From Thiopseudomonas denitrificans (GTDB lineage Bacteria > Pseudomonadota > Gammaproteobacteria > Pseudomonadales > Pseudomonadaceae), in NCBI RefSeq assembly GCF_002866065.1, contig NZ_LNJZ01000009.1, positions 634,813 to 698,812 on the forward strand: 64,000 bases of DNA. Direction: 5' to 3'. This document shows positions 55,629 to 64,000 of the stretch, piece by piece. Under the pieces are notes generated by a model. The model was given only the letters and a program-made list of their open reading frames with translations, had not been told where the DNA came from and did not search any database. The translations under genes and the position numbers were made by a program. The stretch's first letter is position 1, and the number at the start of each line of letters is the position of its first letter.

Positions 55629-57131
55629 TCAGTGCTCCGGGCGCATGTGCGGGAACAGGATGACATCGCGAATGGACGGCGAGTCGGTCAGCAGCATCAC
55701 CAGACGATCGATACCGATACCCTCACCCGCGGTCGGCGGCATGCCGTATTCCAGCGCACGGACAAAGTCGGCATCAAAATGCATGGCTTCGTCATCACCG
55801 GCTTCCTTGTCGGCCACCTGGGCGTGGAAGCGCTCGGCCTGGTCCTCGGCGTCATTCAGCTCGGAGTAGGCGTTGGCGATCTCGCGGCCACCGATGAACA
55901 GCTCGAAGCGGTCGGTCACCTCGGGGTTGTCGTCATTGCGACGGGCCAGCGGTGATACCTCGAACGGATACTGGGTAATGAAAGTCGGCTGTTCCAGACG
56001 ATGCTCGACGGTTTCCTCGAAAATCATGGTCTGCAGCTTGCCCAGGCCTTCGTGGCCCAGTACCGGTGCGCCATGTTTTTTCGCCAGGGCGCGACAGGTT
56101 TCGATGTCGTTCAGGTCTTCGGCGCTGATATCCGGGTTGTACTTGAGGATGGAGTCGAACAGGCTCAGACGGGTGAAAGGCTCGCCAAAATGGAACACCT
56201 TGCCCTGGTAAGGCACATCGGTGCTGCCCAGTACGGTTTGCGCCAGCTCACGGAACAGCTCTTCGGTCAGGTCCATGTTGTCTTCATAGTCGGCGTAGGC
56301 CTGATAGAACTCCAGCATGGTGAATTCGGGGTTGTGACGGGTGGAGACGCCTTCGTTGCGGAAGTTGCGGTTGATCTCGAACACCTTGTCAAAACCGCCC
56401 ACCACCAGACGCTTCAGGTACAGCTCGGGCGCGATACGCAGGAACATGGGCAGGTCCAGCGCATTGTGGTGGGTCTCAAACGGCTTGGCCGCCGCGCCAC
56501 CGGGAATGGTCTGCAGCATTGGAGTTTCCACCTCGAGAAAACCGCGCTCGACCAGGAAGTTGCGGATGTGCGCAATCACCTTGCTGCGCACGCGGAAGGT
56601 TTCACGTACCTCGTCGTTAACGATCAGGTCGACATAGCGCTGACGGTAGCGTTGCTCGGTATCGGTCAGGCCATGATGCTTGTCCGGCAGCGGACGCAGC
56701 GACTTGGTCAGCAACTTGACCTTGTCCATATGTACGTAGAGGTCGCCCTTGCCGGAACGGGCCAGCTTGCCCTCGGCACCGATGATGTCGCCCAGGTCCC
56801 AGGTCTTGGCTTCGGCCAGGGTTTCCTCGGGCAGGGTCTTGCGGTCTACATACACCTGCAGACGGCCACTAGAGTCCTGCAACACCATGAAGGGGCCACG
56901 ATTAAGCATGATGCGCCCGGCAATCTTGATGCGGATGTCCTGGCCTTCCAGCTCTTCGCGGCTTGCCTCGGCATACTGTTTTTGCACATCGGCACAGCGC
57001 TGCTGCGGGCGGAAGGTATTGGGGAAGGCATTACCCCGGGCACGGGCGGCGGCAAGCTTTTCCTTGCGCAGGGCAATCAGCTTGTTTTCTTCAGCCTGGA
57101 GTTGTTCCTGGGTCTGGTTTTGTTCGGTCAT
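55629..57131 (-). CDS. lysS: Lysyl-tRNA synthetase, class II
   Basis: 500 residues. N-terminal OB-fold anticodon-binding domain (about 60-170; [30 protein letters not shown]), then the class II catalytic core: motif 1 in [15 protein letters not shown], motif 2 in [34 protein letters not shown] and motif 3 in [24 protein letters not shown]. It charges tRNA-Lys in the cytoplasm. It follows prfB after 22 bases, the conserved prfB-lysS operon. Confidence 0.97.
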   Translation of the reverse strand: MTEQNQTQEQLQAEENKLIALRKEKLAAARARGNAFPNTFRPQQRCADVQKQYAEASREELEGQDIRIKIAGRIMLNRGPFMVLQDSSGRLQVYVDRKTLPEETLAEAKTWDLGDIIGAEGKLARSGKGDLYVHMDKVKLLTKSLRPLPDKHHGLTDTEQRYRQRYVDLIVNDEVRETFRVRSKVIAHIRNFLVERGFLEVETPMLQTIPGGAAAKPFETHHNALDLPMFLRIAPELYLKRLVVGGFDKVFEINRNFRNEGVSTRHNPEFTMLEFYQAYADYEDNMDLTEELFRELAQTVLGSTDVPYQGKVFHFGEPFTRLSLFDSILKYNPDISAEDLNDIETCRALAKKHGAPVLGHEGLGKLQTMIFEETVEHRLEQPTFITQYPFEVSPLARRNDDNPEVTDRFELFIGGREIANAYSELNDAEDQAERFHAQVADKEAGDDEAMHFDADFVRALEYGMPPTAGEGIGIDRLVMLLTDSPSIRDVILFPHMRPEH

Positions 57132-57153
57132 TGTTCTTTCCGGATTATTCTGT

Positions 57154-58249
57154 TTACAGCCCCATCTTCAGGCTGGCTTCAAGAAACTCGTTGATATCGC
57201 CATCCAGCACGGCATCGCAGTTGCTTTCCTCGATATTGGTACGCAGGTCCTTGATGCGCGACTGGTCCAGCACGTAGGAGCGGATCTGGTGCCCCCAGCC
57301 GATATCGGACTTGCTGTCTTCCAGCGCCTGTGAGGCCTCGCTGCGCTTCTGCAGTTCCAGCTCGTACAGCTTGGCACGCAGCATCTTCATGGCGCGGTCA
57401 CGGTTGGCGTGCTGGGAACGCTCGTTCTGACAGGACACCACGGTGTTGGTCGGCACGTGGGTGATGCGCACCGCCGAGTCGGTGGTGTTGACGTGCTGGC
57501 CACCGGCACCGGACGAGCGGTAGGTGTCGACTCGCAGGTCGGCCGGGTTGATGTCGATCTCGATGTTGTCGTCGATTTCCGGCGAGACGAATACCGCGGT
57601 GAAGGAGGTGTGACGGCGGTTACCGGAGTCGTACGGACTCTTACGGACCAGGCGGTGTACGCCGGTTTCGGTACGCAACCAGCCAAAGGCGTAGTCGCCC
57701 TTGATGTGCAGGGTAGCACTCTTGATGCCGGCCACCTCACCAGCGGACAGTTCCATGATGGTGGCTTCAAAACCGTTATGGTCAGCCCAGCGCAGGTACA
57801 TGCGCAGCAGCATGTTGGCCCAGTCCTGGGCTTCTGTGCCACCGGAACCGGCCTGGATATCCAGATAGGCACTATTCGAGTCCATTTCACCGCTGAACAT
57901 GCGGCGGAATTCCAGCTTGGCGAGAATATCTTCCAGCCGTGCCACTTCAGTGCGCACGTCCTCGACGGCATCTTCGTCGTTCTCTTCAACGGCCATTTCC
58001 AGCAGCTCGGGCGCATCAGCCAGGCTGCCATCCAGATCTTCGATGGTTTCGACGATCTGTGCCAGCTGGGCACGTTCGCGGCCCAGATTCTGCGCATATT
58101 CGGGATTATTCCAGATCGCCGGATCTTCCAGCTCGCGCTCGACCTCTACCAGGCGGTCTTTCTTGTTGGCGTAGTCAAAGATACCCCCTGATGGCCGCGG
58201 TACGTTCGCTGAGGTCATCAATGTGGTTATAGATCGGGTTGACTTCCAT
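57154..58249 (-). CDS. prfB: Peptide chain release factor 2 (programmed +1 frameshift)
   Basis: 364 residues made from two frames: 24 codons from the ATG at 58249 ([13 protein letters not shown]...), an in-frame TGA at codon 25, then a +1 shift into the main frame (DYANKKDRL...). RF2 releases peptides at UGA and UAA. The catalytic GGQ is at 249-251 ([10 protein letters not shown]). The codon-reading tripeptide is Ser204-Pro205-Tyr206 where SPF is standard. Upstream of lysS by 22 bases. Automatic gene finding from the main frame alone would give a false N-terminus ([15 protein letters not shown]) starting at 58221. Confidence 0.96.
58174..58189 (-). promoter_or_regulatory. prfB programmed frameshift signal
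   Basis: On the minus strand: Shine-Dalgarno-like AGGGGG (58184-58189), then TAT, then the slippery CTT-TGA-C (58174-58180). Spacing is the E. coli one. When RF2 is scarce the ribosome slips forward on CUU-U and reads GAC, so RF2 controls its own amount. Confidence 0.97.
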
Positions 58250-58397
58250 GGTGGTATTTCTCTTGTCTTGGTGAAAATTTCAAACGGGGAAGTATAGCGG
58301 ATTTATGGGGGAATAAGGAGATGGTTTTGGCTGCGGTGTAGGGTTGTGTTTTGAGTGTGGCGTAAGAGGATATTTTGGCTGCGGTGTGTGCGGGCGG

Positions 58398-58429
58398 GTG
58401 GCACGGCTACGCCGTGCTGCTGTCGCGTG
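58398..58429 (+). repeat. REP-like repeat with GTGG head (copy B)
   Basis: Plus strand: GTGG, stem CACGGC-TAC-GCCGTG, tail CTGCTGTCGCGTG. Same head and tail as copies A and C, stem different but fully paired. Forms an inverted pair with copy C. Confidence 0.82.
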
Positions 58430-58580
58430 TTTGCTTCCAGGGTTTGATCACGAAACTCGATAACCAGTGGTTACTGCGACCACGCCACGCTTCGTGCAGG
58501 ATGGCAGCAAGGAGCCAGGCCCATACGGGAGCCCAAACACCACCTGGGCTCTCTTCGACCCACACAAAAACCTCTCCCTC

Positions 58581-58612
58581 CACGCGACAGCAGTCCGGCG
58601 CAGCCGGGCCAC
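58581..58612 (-). repeat. REP-like repeat with GTGG head (copy C)
   Basis: Minus strand: GTGG, stem CCCGGC-TGC-GCCGGA, tail CTGCTGTCGCGTG. One G-U pair in the extended stem. Lies 25 bases from a 95-nt hairpin, as copy A does. Confidence 0.82.
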
Positions 58613-58637
58613 CCTCCCCCAAACGCCATGGTGTATT

Positions 58638-58732
58638 GCAGGGCTGGCGGGACCGGAGCAAGGCATCAGCGCCATTGCCGCCGCAGGCGGCAGTGGCAGC
58701 GTCAGCCTTGCGTAGCGTCTCGCCAGCCCTGC
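58638..58732 (-). repeat. 95-nt hairpin downstream of recJ
   Basis: Outer stem of 16 bp (58638-58653 with 58717-58732), a 7-bp GCAAGGC/GCCTTGC stem, and a 12-bp inner stem (58671-58682 with 58686-58697) around the loop GCA. Total span 95 nt, as at 15843-15937, and likewise placed just after a gene end (55 bases from the recJ stop) and beside a GTGG repeat. No T-run, so a terminator role is less sure than for the hisC copy. Confidence 0.65.
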
Positions 58733-58787
58733 CTGCACCAACCAAACAAAAACACCACCCAGTCCACGCCAGCAGGCAAAAAAACAC

Positions 58788-60500
58788 TCAACCAACAGCC
58801 ACCAGATGCTCAACCATCAACTGCAGGCTCTCACGCCCACGAAACTCGTTGACGTCCAGCCGGTAGGCCATGTCGGCAAAACGGATATTGGGGTTGGGCC
58901 AACGCTCCAGGTCCACATTGAACGCGATACCGTCCAGTGATACGGCGCCGTCCTCGGTCTGCAGCAGCAGCTTCAAATGGCGTTCGCCCACCAGCCTTTG
59001 CGACAGCAGACGAAAGCGACCGTGAAAACTCGGCTCGGGAAACTGTTGACCCCAGGGGCCGGCCATGCGCAGCTGGCGAGCCAGTTCCAGCTCAAATTCG
59101 TTCCGCTGCAGCTGGCCATCGGTTACCCAAAGCCCCTGGAGGTCATCCTCGCTCAGACAGCTGCGCACCTGCTGGTCAAAGGCGCAAACAAACTCGTCAA
59201 GGCGCTCCCGTGCCAGAGTCAGCCCTGCCGCCATGGCGTGCCCGCCAAATTTGACGATCATGCCGGGGTTGCGGCTGGCCACCGCTTCCAGCGCATCACG
59301 CACATGCAGGCCAGCCACCGACCGGGCCGAGCCCTTAAGCAGGCCATCGCCAGCATCGGCAAAGGCAATCACCGGACGGTGGTGCTTTTCTTTCAGCCGC
59401 GCCGCCAGAATGCCAGTTACGCCCTGGTGCCAGTCCGGCTGGTACACGCACAAGCCAAACGGCAACTCTTCCATGTCCAGCGCCTGCAGCTGCTGCTCGA
59501 CATCCTGCTGCATGTCCTGTTCAACCGACTTGCGCTGGCGGTTCAGTTCTTCCAGCCGCCGGGCCAGCTGCGTGGCTTCTTCCTGGCTATCAGCCAGCAG
59601 GCACTCGATGCCAACGCTCATGTCATCCATGCGCCCGGCGGCATTCAAGCGCGGCCCGACAATAAACCCAAGGTCCGTGGCCACCAGTTGCGGCAGGTTG
59701 CGCCGCCCGGTTTCCACCAGCGCGCGAATACCTGGTCGCGTACGCCCGGCACGGATACGGGCCAGCCCCTGCTGAATCAGGATGCGGTTATTGGCATCCA
59801 GCGGCACCACGTCGGCCACCGTACCCAGCGCAACCAGATCCAGCAACTCGGCCAGATTGGGAGCGGGCCGTTGATCGAAATGACCCAGCTCACGCAGCCG
59901 TGCACGCAGCGCCAGCAATACATAAAACATGACGCCGACGCCAGCCAGCGCCTTGCTCGGAAACATGCAGCCGTGCTGGTTGGGGTTGACGATGGCATCG
60001 GCCAGCGGCTGCACCTCGCCCGGCAAGTGATGATCGGTGACCAGTACCCGCATGCCGGCGGCCTGCGCGGCAGCCACACCTTCAATACTGGAAATGCCGT
60101 TATCCACTGTCACCAGCACATCGGCCCGCAACGGGGCGGCCGCAGCCACCAGTTCAGGACTCAGGCCATAGCCATAACCGAAGCGGTTGGGTACAAGATA
60201 ATGCACATCCCGCGCGCCCAGCATGCGCAGCCCGAGTACGGCGGTAGCAGTGGCGGTAGCGCCGTCGGCGTCAAAATCTCCGACAATCAGAATCCGCTGC
60301 TGCTGCTCGATGGCGTCCAGCAGCAAAGCCACCGCTGCATCGATGCCCTTGAGCGAGTGGTAGGGTTCAAGCTGTTTGAGCCCGGTGTCCAGCTCACGGG
60401 CATGGCGTACACCCCGGGCAGCATAAATCCGCGCGAGCAATGGCGGCACGCCCTGCAGCTCCGGGAGTTGTTCGGGTAAAAGTCGTTGTTTGATACGCAT
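58788..60500 (-). CDS. recJ: Single-stranded-DNA-specific exonuclease RecJ
   Basis: 570 residues, 5'-3' exonuclease of the DHH family used in recombination and mismatch repair. Motifs: ILIVGDFDADGATATATAVLG near 70-90 (motif I), DVLVTVDNGISS (II), VLVTDHHLPG with the DHH (III), AGVGVMFYVLLALR, then FIVGPRLNAAGRMDD and the DHHA1 part VIAFADAGDGLLKGSARSVAG ... KFGGHAMAAGLTL. Start chosen at the ATG 60500 (MRIKQRLLPEQLPEL), which gives the family N-terminus; another ATG lies 6 codons up. Two closely spaced hairpin/REP elements follow the stop. Confidence 0.95.
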   Translation of the reverse strand: MRIKQRLLPEQLPELQGVPPLLARIYAARGVRHARELDTGLKQLEPYHSLKGIDAAVALLLDAIEQQQRILIVGDFDADGATATATAVLGLRMLGARDVHYLVPNRFGYGYGLSPELVAAAAPLRADVLVTVDNGISSIEGVAAAQAAGMRVLVTDHHLPGEVQPLADAIVNPNQHGCMFPSKALAGVGVMFYVLLALRARLRELGHFDQRPAPNLAELLDLVALGTVADVVPLDANNRILIQQGLARIRAGRTRPGIRALVETGRRNLPQLVATDLGFIVGPRLNAAGRMDDMSVGIECLLADSQEEATQLARRLEELNRQRKSVEQDMQQDVEQQLQALDMEELPFGLCVYQPDWHQGVTGILAARLKEKHHRPVIAFADAGDGLLKGSARSVAGLHVRDALEAVASRNPGMIVKFGGHAMAAGLTLARERLDEFVCAFDQQVRSCLSEDDLQGLWVTDGQLQRNEFELELARQLRMAGPWGQQFPEPSFHGRFRLLSQRLVGERHLKLLLQTEDGAVSLDGIAFNVDLERWPNPNIRFADMAYRLDVNEFRGRESLQLMVEHLVAVG

Positions 60501-60715
60501 AGATTTCAGTTTTGTCATGAATGACCCGGAATGCCGGCATTGACGCCATTCGCCCCGGGACGTGGCCACAATAGCAGCTGGCAGCTCTGCATAGGCGCAA
60601 CCCGGGCAAGTTGCTACAATGCACGCATGATTAATGTCCAACCCGGCACGGCTGCCTGCCATTGCGTACGCCGTCCGTAGCCGGATGGCTTTGCCAGCGG
60701 AATCATTGCATACCC

Positions 60716-61255
60716 ATGAAAGCGGTCCATCTTACCCTGTTTGCCCTTTTGCTGACACTGGGCGCGACAAGCGCCCGGTCGGACGAGCCGCCGCTGCTGA
60801 TCGACGCCGGCCCGCGCACATGCCAGCCCCTGCGAGAGGGCCCGACACTGGCCGCAGACCTCAAACTGTGCATCCGCCAGGCCGAACTGGGCCACGCCGA
60901 AGCCCAGTATCAACTGGGCAATTACTGGCACGATGGCACACTCGCCGGGCAAGATTTCAACAAGGCCCTGCACTGGTATGAACAGGCATCGCTGCAAGGC
61001 CACGCCGGCGCCCAGTACCGCCTGGGCCTGATGTTTGCCCATGGCGAAGGGGTTGCGGTCAACCGCCCCCAGGCTTATGTCATCCTGAAAATGTCGGCCA
61101 TCAACGGTTCGGATGAAGCCTTTGACGCCAGCGACCTGCTCGACGCGCAAATGTCCCGCGACGAACTCAAGCAGGCCAACGATGTACTGTCACACATTTT
61201 CCGCCGTTATCTGCGCCATATCCAGGAGCAAAGCCTGCACAGCGATAGCGAGTGA
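60716..61255 (+). CDS. Secreted Sel1-repeat protein
   Basis: 179 residues from the ATG at 60716, which gives a clean signal peptide (MKAVHLTLFALLLTLGATSARS, cut near residue 22). Two Sel1/TPR-like repeats follow: AELGHAEAQYQLGNYWHDG and ASLQGHAGAQYRLGLMFAHGEGV, then a helical tail. A likely periplasmic protein-interaction module; no partner can be named. The frame is open 18 codons further up but that part has no signal sequence. Followed by the DUF3530 gene, close enough for one transcript. Confidence 0.8.
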   Translation: MKAVHLTLFALLLTLGATSARSDEPPLLIDAGPRTCQPLREGPTLAADLKLCIRQAELGHAEAQYQLGNYWHDGTLAGQDFNKALHWYEQASLQGHAGAQYRLGLMFAHGEGVAVNRPQAYVILKMSAINGSDEAFDASDLLDAQMSRDELKQANDVLSHIFRRYLRHIQEQSLHSDSE

Positions 61256-61302
61256 GGCTGACTGGCGCAGCCCTGTTTTTACGTCAACGGAGTCATCAGC
61301 AC

Positions 61303-62325
61303 ATGGGCAAACGGTTGATCATCCTGGCACTAGGCTGCTGTATCGCCCTGCTGCATGCTGGCGAGAGCGACACCGCAAGCGACCCTGAGCTGGCCGGACA
61401 ACCGGCCAGCGTAGCGGAGGAGATCGAGCGTCCATCCCTGCGCAGCCAGCACCAGCTTGAGCTGCAGCGCCTGCAACGCGCCTACCCCGGGCAGTTCCGC
61501 GCCCTGCACAGCGAATTCGAGGCGGCAGCAGCCCTCTATTTGCCGGCCAACCAGAGCCAGGCACGAGGCTGGGTGATCCTGCTGCCGGGCACGGGCCAGC
61601 CGGCAGATGCCACCTTCAACATTGAGCGCCTGCGCCAAACCCTGCCCGACTCAGGCTGGCACACCCTGAGCCTGCAGCTGCCCGCACCGGACTTTGCCGG
61701 CTTGCATGTATCACCACCTCCCGAGCCCCTTCTGCCGGACACCGGAGACAGCCCTGAAGAAAACGACGCAGCGGAAGTGCAGGCCGCTGAAGCGCCCTTG
61801 CCCGACACACCAGAACAACCCGCTGACGACGATGGCATGAGCGCTCCGGATGCGGATGCACCGGCCAGCACCGCAACCGCTGATAGCGAAGAAACAGCCA
61901 AACCCGACCATGCCCGGCGCATGTTGGCCTTGCTTGATGCAGCCAGCAACATGGCGCGCGAATCACAGCCAGCCCGCCTGGTCGTGCTTGGCCAGCAGGA
62001 GGGCGCCTACTGGGCACTACGCTGGCTTGCCGCACAAGAACCTTCGCCACCGGCAGATGCGCTGATCCTGCTGCACCCGCAACAGGCCGAGCCCTCCCCG
62101 GCACTGGACGAACTGAGTGGACGCCTCAATATCCCTGTGGCTGATTACTACCTTGCACTCAATGCCGGTGCCTCACAGGCAGCCCGCCAGCGCCTCAACA
62201 GCAGCAAGCGCAACGCCAATAGCCAGTACCGGCAAACGGGGCTGCGCGAACCCGCCGAAGCACTGCAGGAGGGCGAACTGGTGCGCAGAGTCAAGGGATG
62301 GCTTATACTTCTTGACGCCAATTAA
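61303..62325 (+). CDS. DUF3530 family protein, alpha/beta-hydrolase-like, secreted
   Basis: 340 residues from the ATG at 61303, preceded by CGGAG; signal peptide MGKRLIILALGCCIALLHAG. The alpha/beta-hydrolase strands appear as GWVILLPGTGQPADATFNIERLRQTLPDSGWHTLSLQLPAP and ARLVVLGQQEGAYWALRWLA. The nucleophile elbow reads GQQEG, with no serine, so it is probably not a standard hydrolase. Between the strands lies an insert of about 70 residues rich in Pro, Asp, Glu and Ala (about 140-210). Function unknown. It may share a transcript with the Sel1 gene (47-base gap). Confidence 0.8.
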   Translation: MGKRLIILALGCCIALLHAGESDTASDPELAGQPASVAEEIERPSLRSQHQLELQRLQRAYPGQFRALHSEFEAAAALYLPANQSQARGWVILLPGTGQPADATFNIERLRQTLPDSGWHTLSLQLPAPDFAGLHVSPPPEPLLPDTGDSPEENDAAEVQAAEAPLPDTPEQPADDDGMSAPDADAPASTATADSEETAKPDHARRMLALLDAASNMARESQPARLVVLGQQEGAYWALRWLAAQEPSPPADALILLHPQQAEPSPALDELSGRLNIPVADYYLALNAGASQAARQRLNSSKRNANSQYRQTGLREPAEALQEGELVRRVKGWLILLDAN

Positions 62326-62422
62326 CAGGCGTTTCATTGCTTCAGATCAGCTCTTTTTGCAACCGATCTGGCTTACATTCTGGCAACCTGATTATTTTTC
62401 TGTCCAGTCAACCGGATTCAAC

Positions 62423-63073
62423 ATGCACATTACTTCCACGATTCGCACTTTTCTGCTGTCCGTCACGTTACTGCTGGCAGCCAGCCCTGCCGCATACGCC
62501 AATACAATCCAGGAAGCGCTGCAACGCCTGCAGGCGTTGCAGGCCGATCCCGAACTGACCCGCCAGGCATACGCCAGCGCAGAAGAGCGGATCGCTTTCT
62601 GCAAGGCTTGCCACGGCGCGGACGGCAACAGCACGCGCGACGACATACCCAATCTTGCCGCACAAAACCCGCAATACCTGTTTACCGCATTCGAAAAATT
62701 CGCCACCGGCGAACGCACCGACTATGTGATGAGCAAGCTGGCAAAAACACTGAGTCTGGAAGAGCGCATCAATATCGCCCTGTATTTCGGTATGCAAAAG
62801 GTGGCCGTCAAAACTTCAGACCGCCCGGACCTGGCTGAAAAAGGCAAGAGCAAGTTCCTGCAATGTGCCGCCTGCCATGGTGCGGACGCCACTGGCGGCT
62901 TCGACAAGCCTCGCCTGGCCGGACAACGGGCCGGCTATATCCGCCATTCCCTGCAGCTGTTCCGCAGCAAGGACCCCAGCCGTGCCAAATCAGAGATGAT
63001 TCCTATCGCGGCCATCCTGACCGACGAGGATGTCGAGGTGCTGGCCCACTACCTGCAGGGGCTCAATCCCTAG
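62423..63073 (+). CDS. Diheme cytochrome c4-type protein
   Basis: 216 residues from the ATG at 62423. Signal peptide (SVTLLLAASPAAYA, cut near 27), then two cytochrome c domains, each with a CXXCH heme site: FCKACHGADGN near 57-67 and QCAACHGADATGG near 149-161. Likely axial methionines are in ADYVM-like TDYVMSKL and in KSEMIPIAAILTDED. Periplasmic electron carrier, of the kind that feeds cytochrome c oxidases. It converges on the DjlA-like gene with only 7 bases between stops. Confidence 0.87.
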   Translation: MHITSTIRTFLLSVTLLLAASPAAYANTIQEALQRLQALQADPELTRQAYASAEERIAFCKACHGADGNSTRDDIPNLAAQNPQYLFTAFEKFATGERTDYVMSKLAKTLSLEERINIALYFGMQKVAVKTSDRPDLAEKGKSKFLQCAACHGADATGGFDKPRLAGQRAGYIRHSLQLFRSKDPSRAKSEMIPIAAILTDEDVEVLAHYLQGLNP

Positions 63074-63080
63074 CAATGCA

Positions 63081-64000
<920 letters not shown>

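Larger units (their letters stand above)
58250..58787. other. prfB-recJ intergenic region
   Basis: 538 bases without a credible gene. Contents: prfB upstream region; a direct repeat TTTTGGCTGCGGTGT (58325 and 58374 areas); two GTGG-headed REP repeats facing each other (58398-58429, 58581-58612) around 151 bases that contain a small GAGCCCA/TGGGCTC hairpin; a 95-nt hairpin (58638-58732); and an A/C-rich stretch before the recJ end. Confidence 0.75.

Overview
The window comes from a high-GC gammaproteobacterium of the Pseudomonas type. Gene content and local order match Pseudomonas neighbourhoods: aceE-aceF beside glnE-ilvE, a Pseudomonas-style core-LPS kinase/carbamoyltransferase cluster with dnpA and mig-14 homologues, rsmJ-tsaB-adk-ppc, lysS-prfB-recJ, and mutL-amiB-tsaE facing queG. 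Several blocks are broken relative to that order, so a divergent Pseudomonadaceae lineage (for example a Halopseudomonas-like one) is more likely than P. aeruginosa itself. The lineage assignment is inference. No rRNA, tRNA, CRISPR array, transposase or prophage was seen.

Layout. 1-9.7 kb: end of a class I fumarase, then a minus-strand run leuA, a cryptic psi-like (HolD) protein, rimI and a beta-carbonic anhydrase; waaA (Kdo transferase) with a small lipoprotein; two exporters (EamA, LysE); and a translationally coupled FAD oxidoreductase/aldo-keto reductase pair. 9.8-15.7 kb: mutL-amiB-tsaE facing queG, then orn. 16-22.9 kb: hisD-hisC, nadC divergent from a DUF1631 gene, and trmL head-to-head with a small membrane protein. 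22.9-31.7 kb: aceE-aceF, and glnE-ilvE on the other strand. 31.7-48.4 kb is the surface-glycan region: a dnpA-like deacetylase, a HEPN/MNT toxin-antitoxin pair, mig-14, a kinase-waaL pair, an AT-richer island of glycosyltransferases and an acyltransferase, then a tight minus-strand operon waaP, wapP-, wapQ- and PA5006-like kinases, a carbamoyltransferase and a GT4 enzyme. 48.6-64 kb: uracil-DNA glycosylase, rsmJ, tsaB, adk, ppc, lysS, prfB (with its programmed +1 frameshift), recJ, a Sel1 protein, a DUF3530 protein, a cytochrome c4-type protein, a DjlA-like co-chaperone and the end of murU.

How the genes work together. The middle third builds and decorates the LPS core and caps it: Kdo addition by WaaA, phosphorylation by four consecutive kinases, carbamoylation, outer-core sugars from GT2/GT4 enzymes and ligation by WaaL. 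The rest is housekeeping: pyruvate entry to the TCA cycle, nitrogen control, branched-chain amino acid and histidine synthesis, translation (RF2, LysRS, t6A and queuosine modification, rRNA methylation) and DNA repair (MutL, RecJ, UDG).

The intergenic DNA is the least ordinary part. It holds at least three families of short palindromic REP-like repeats, mostly in inverted pairs. One family has a GTGG head and a variable stem that covaries; in two places it sits next to a 95-nt near-perfect hairpin downstream of a gene end. A second family has been amplified into a 126-bp tandem array at 50.5-51.0 kb that mimics a repeat-protein gene. No REP-associated transposase lies in the window.
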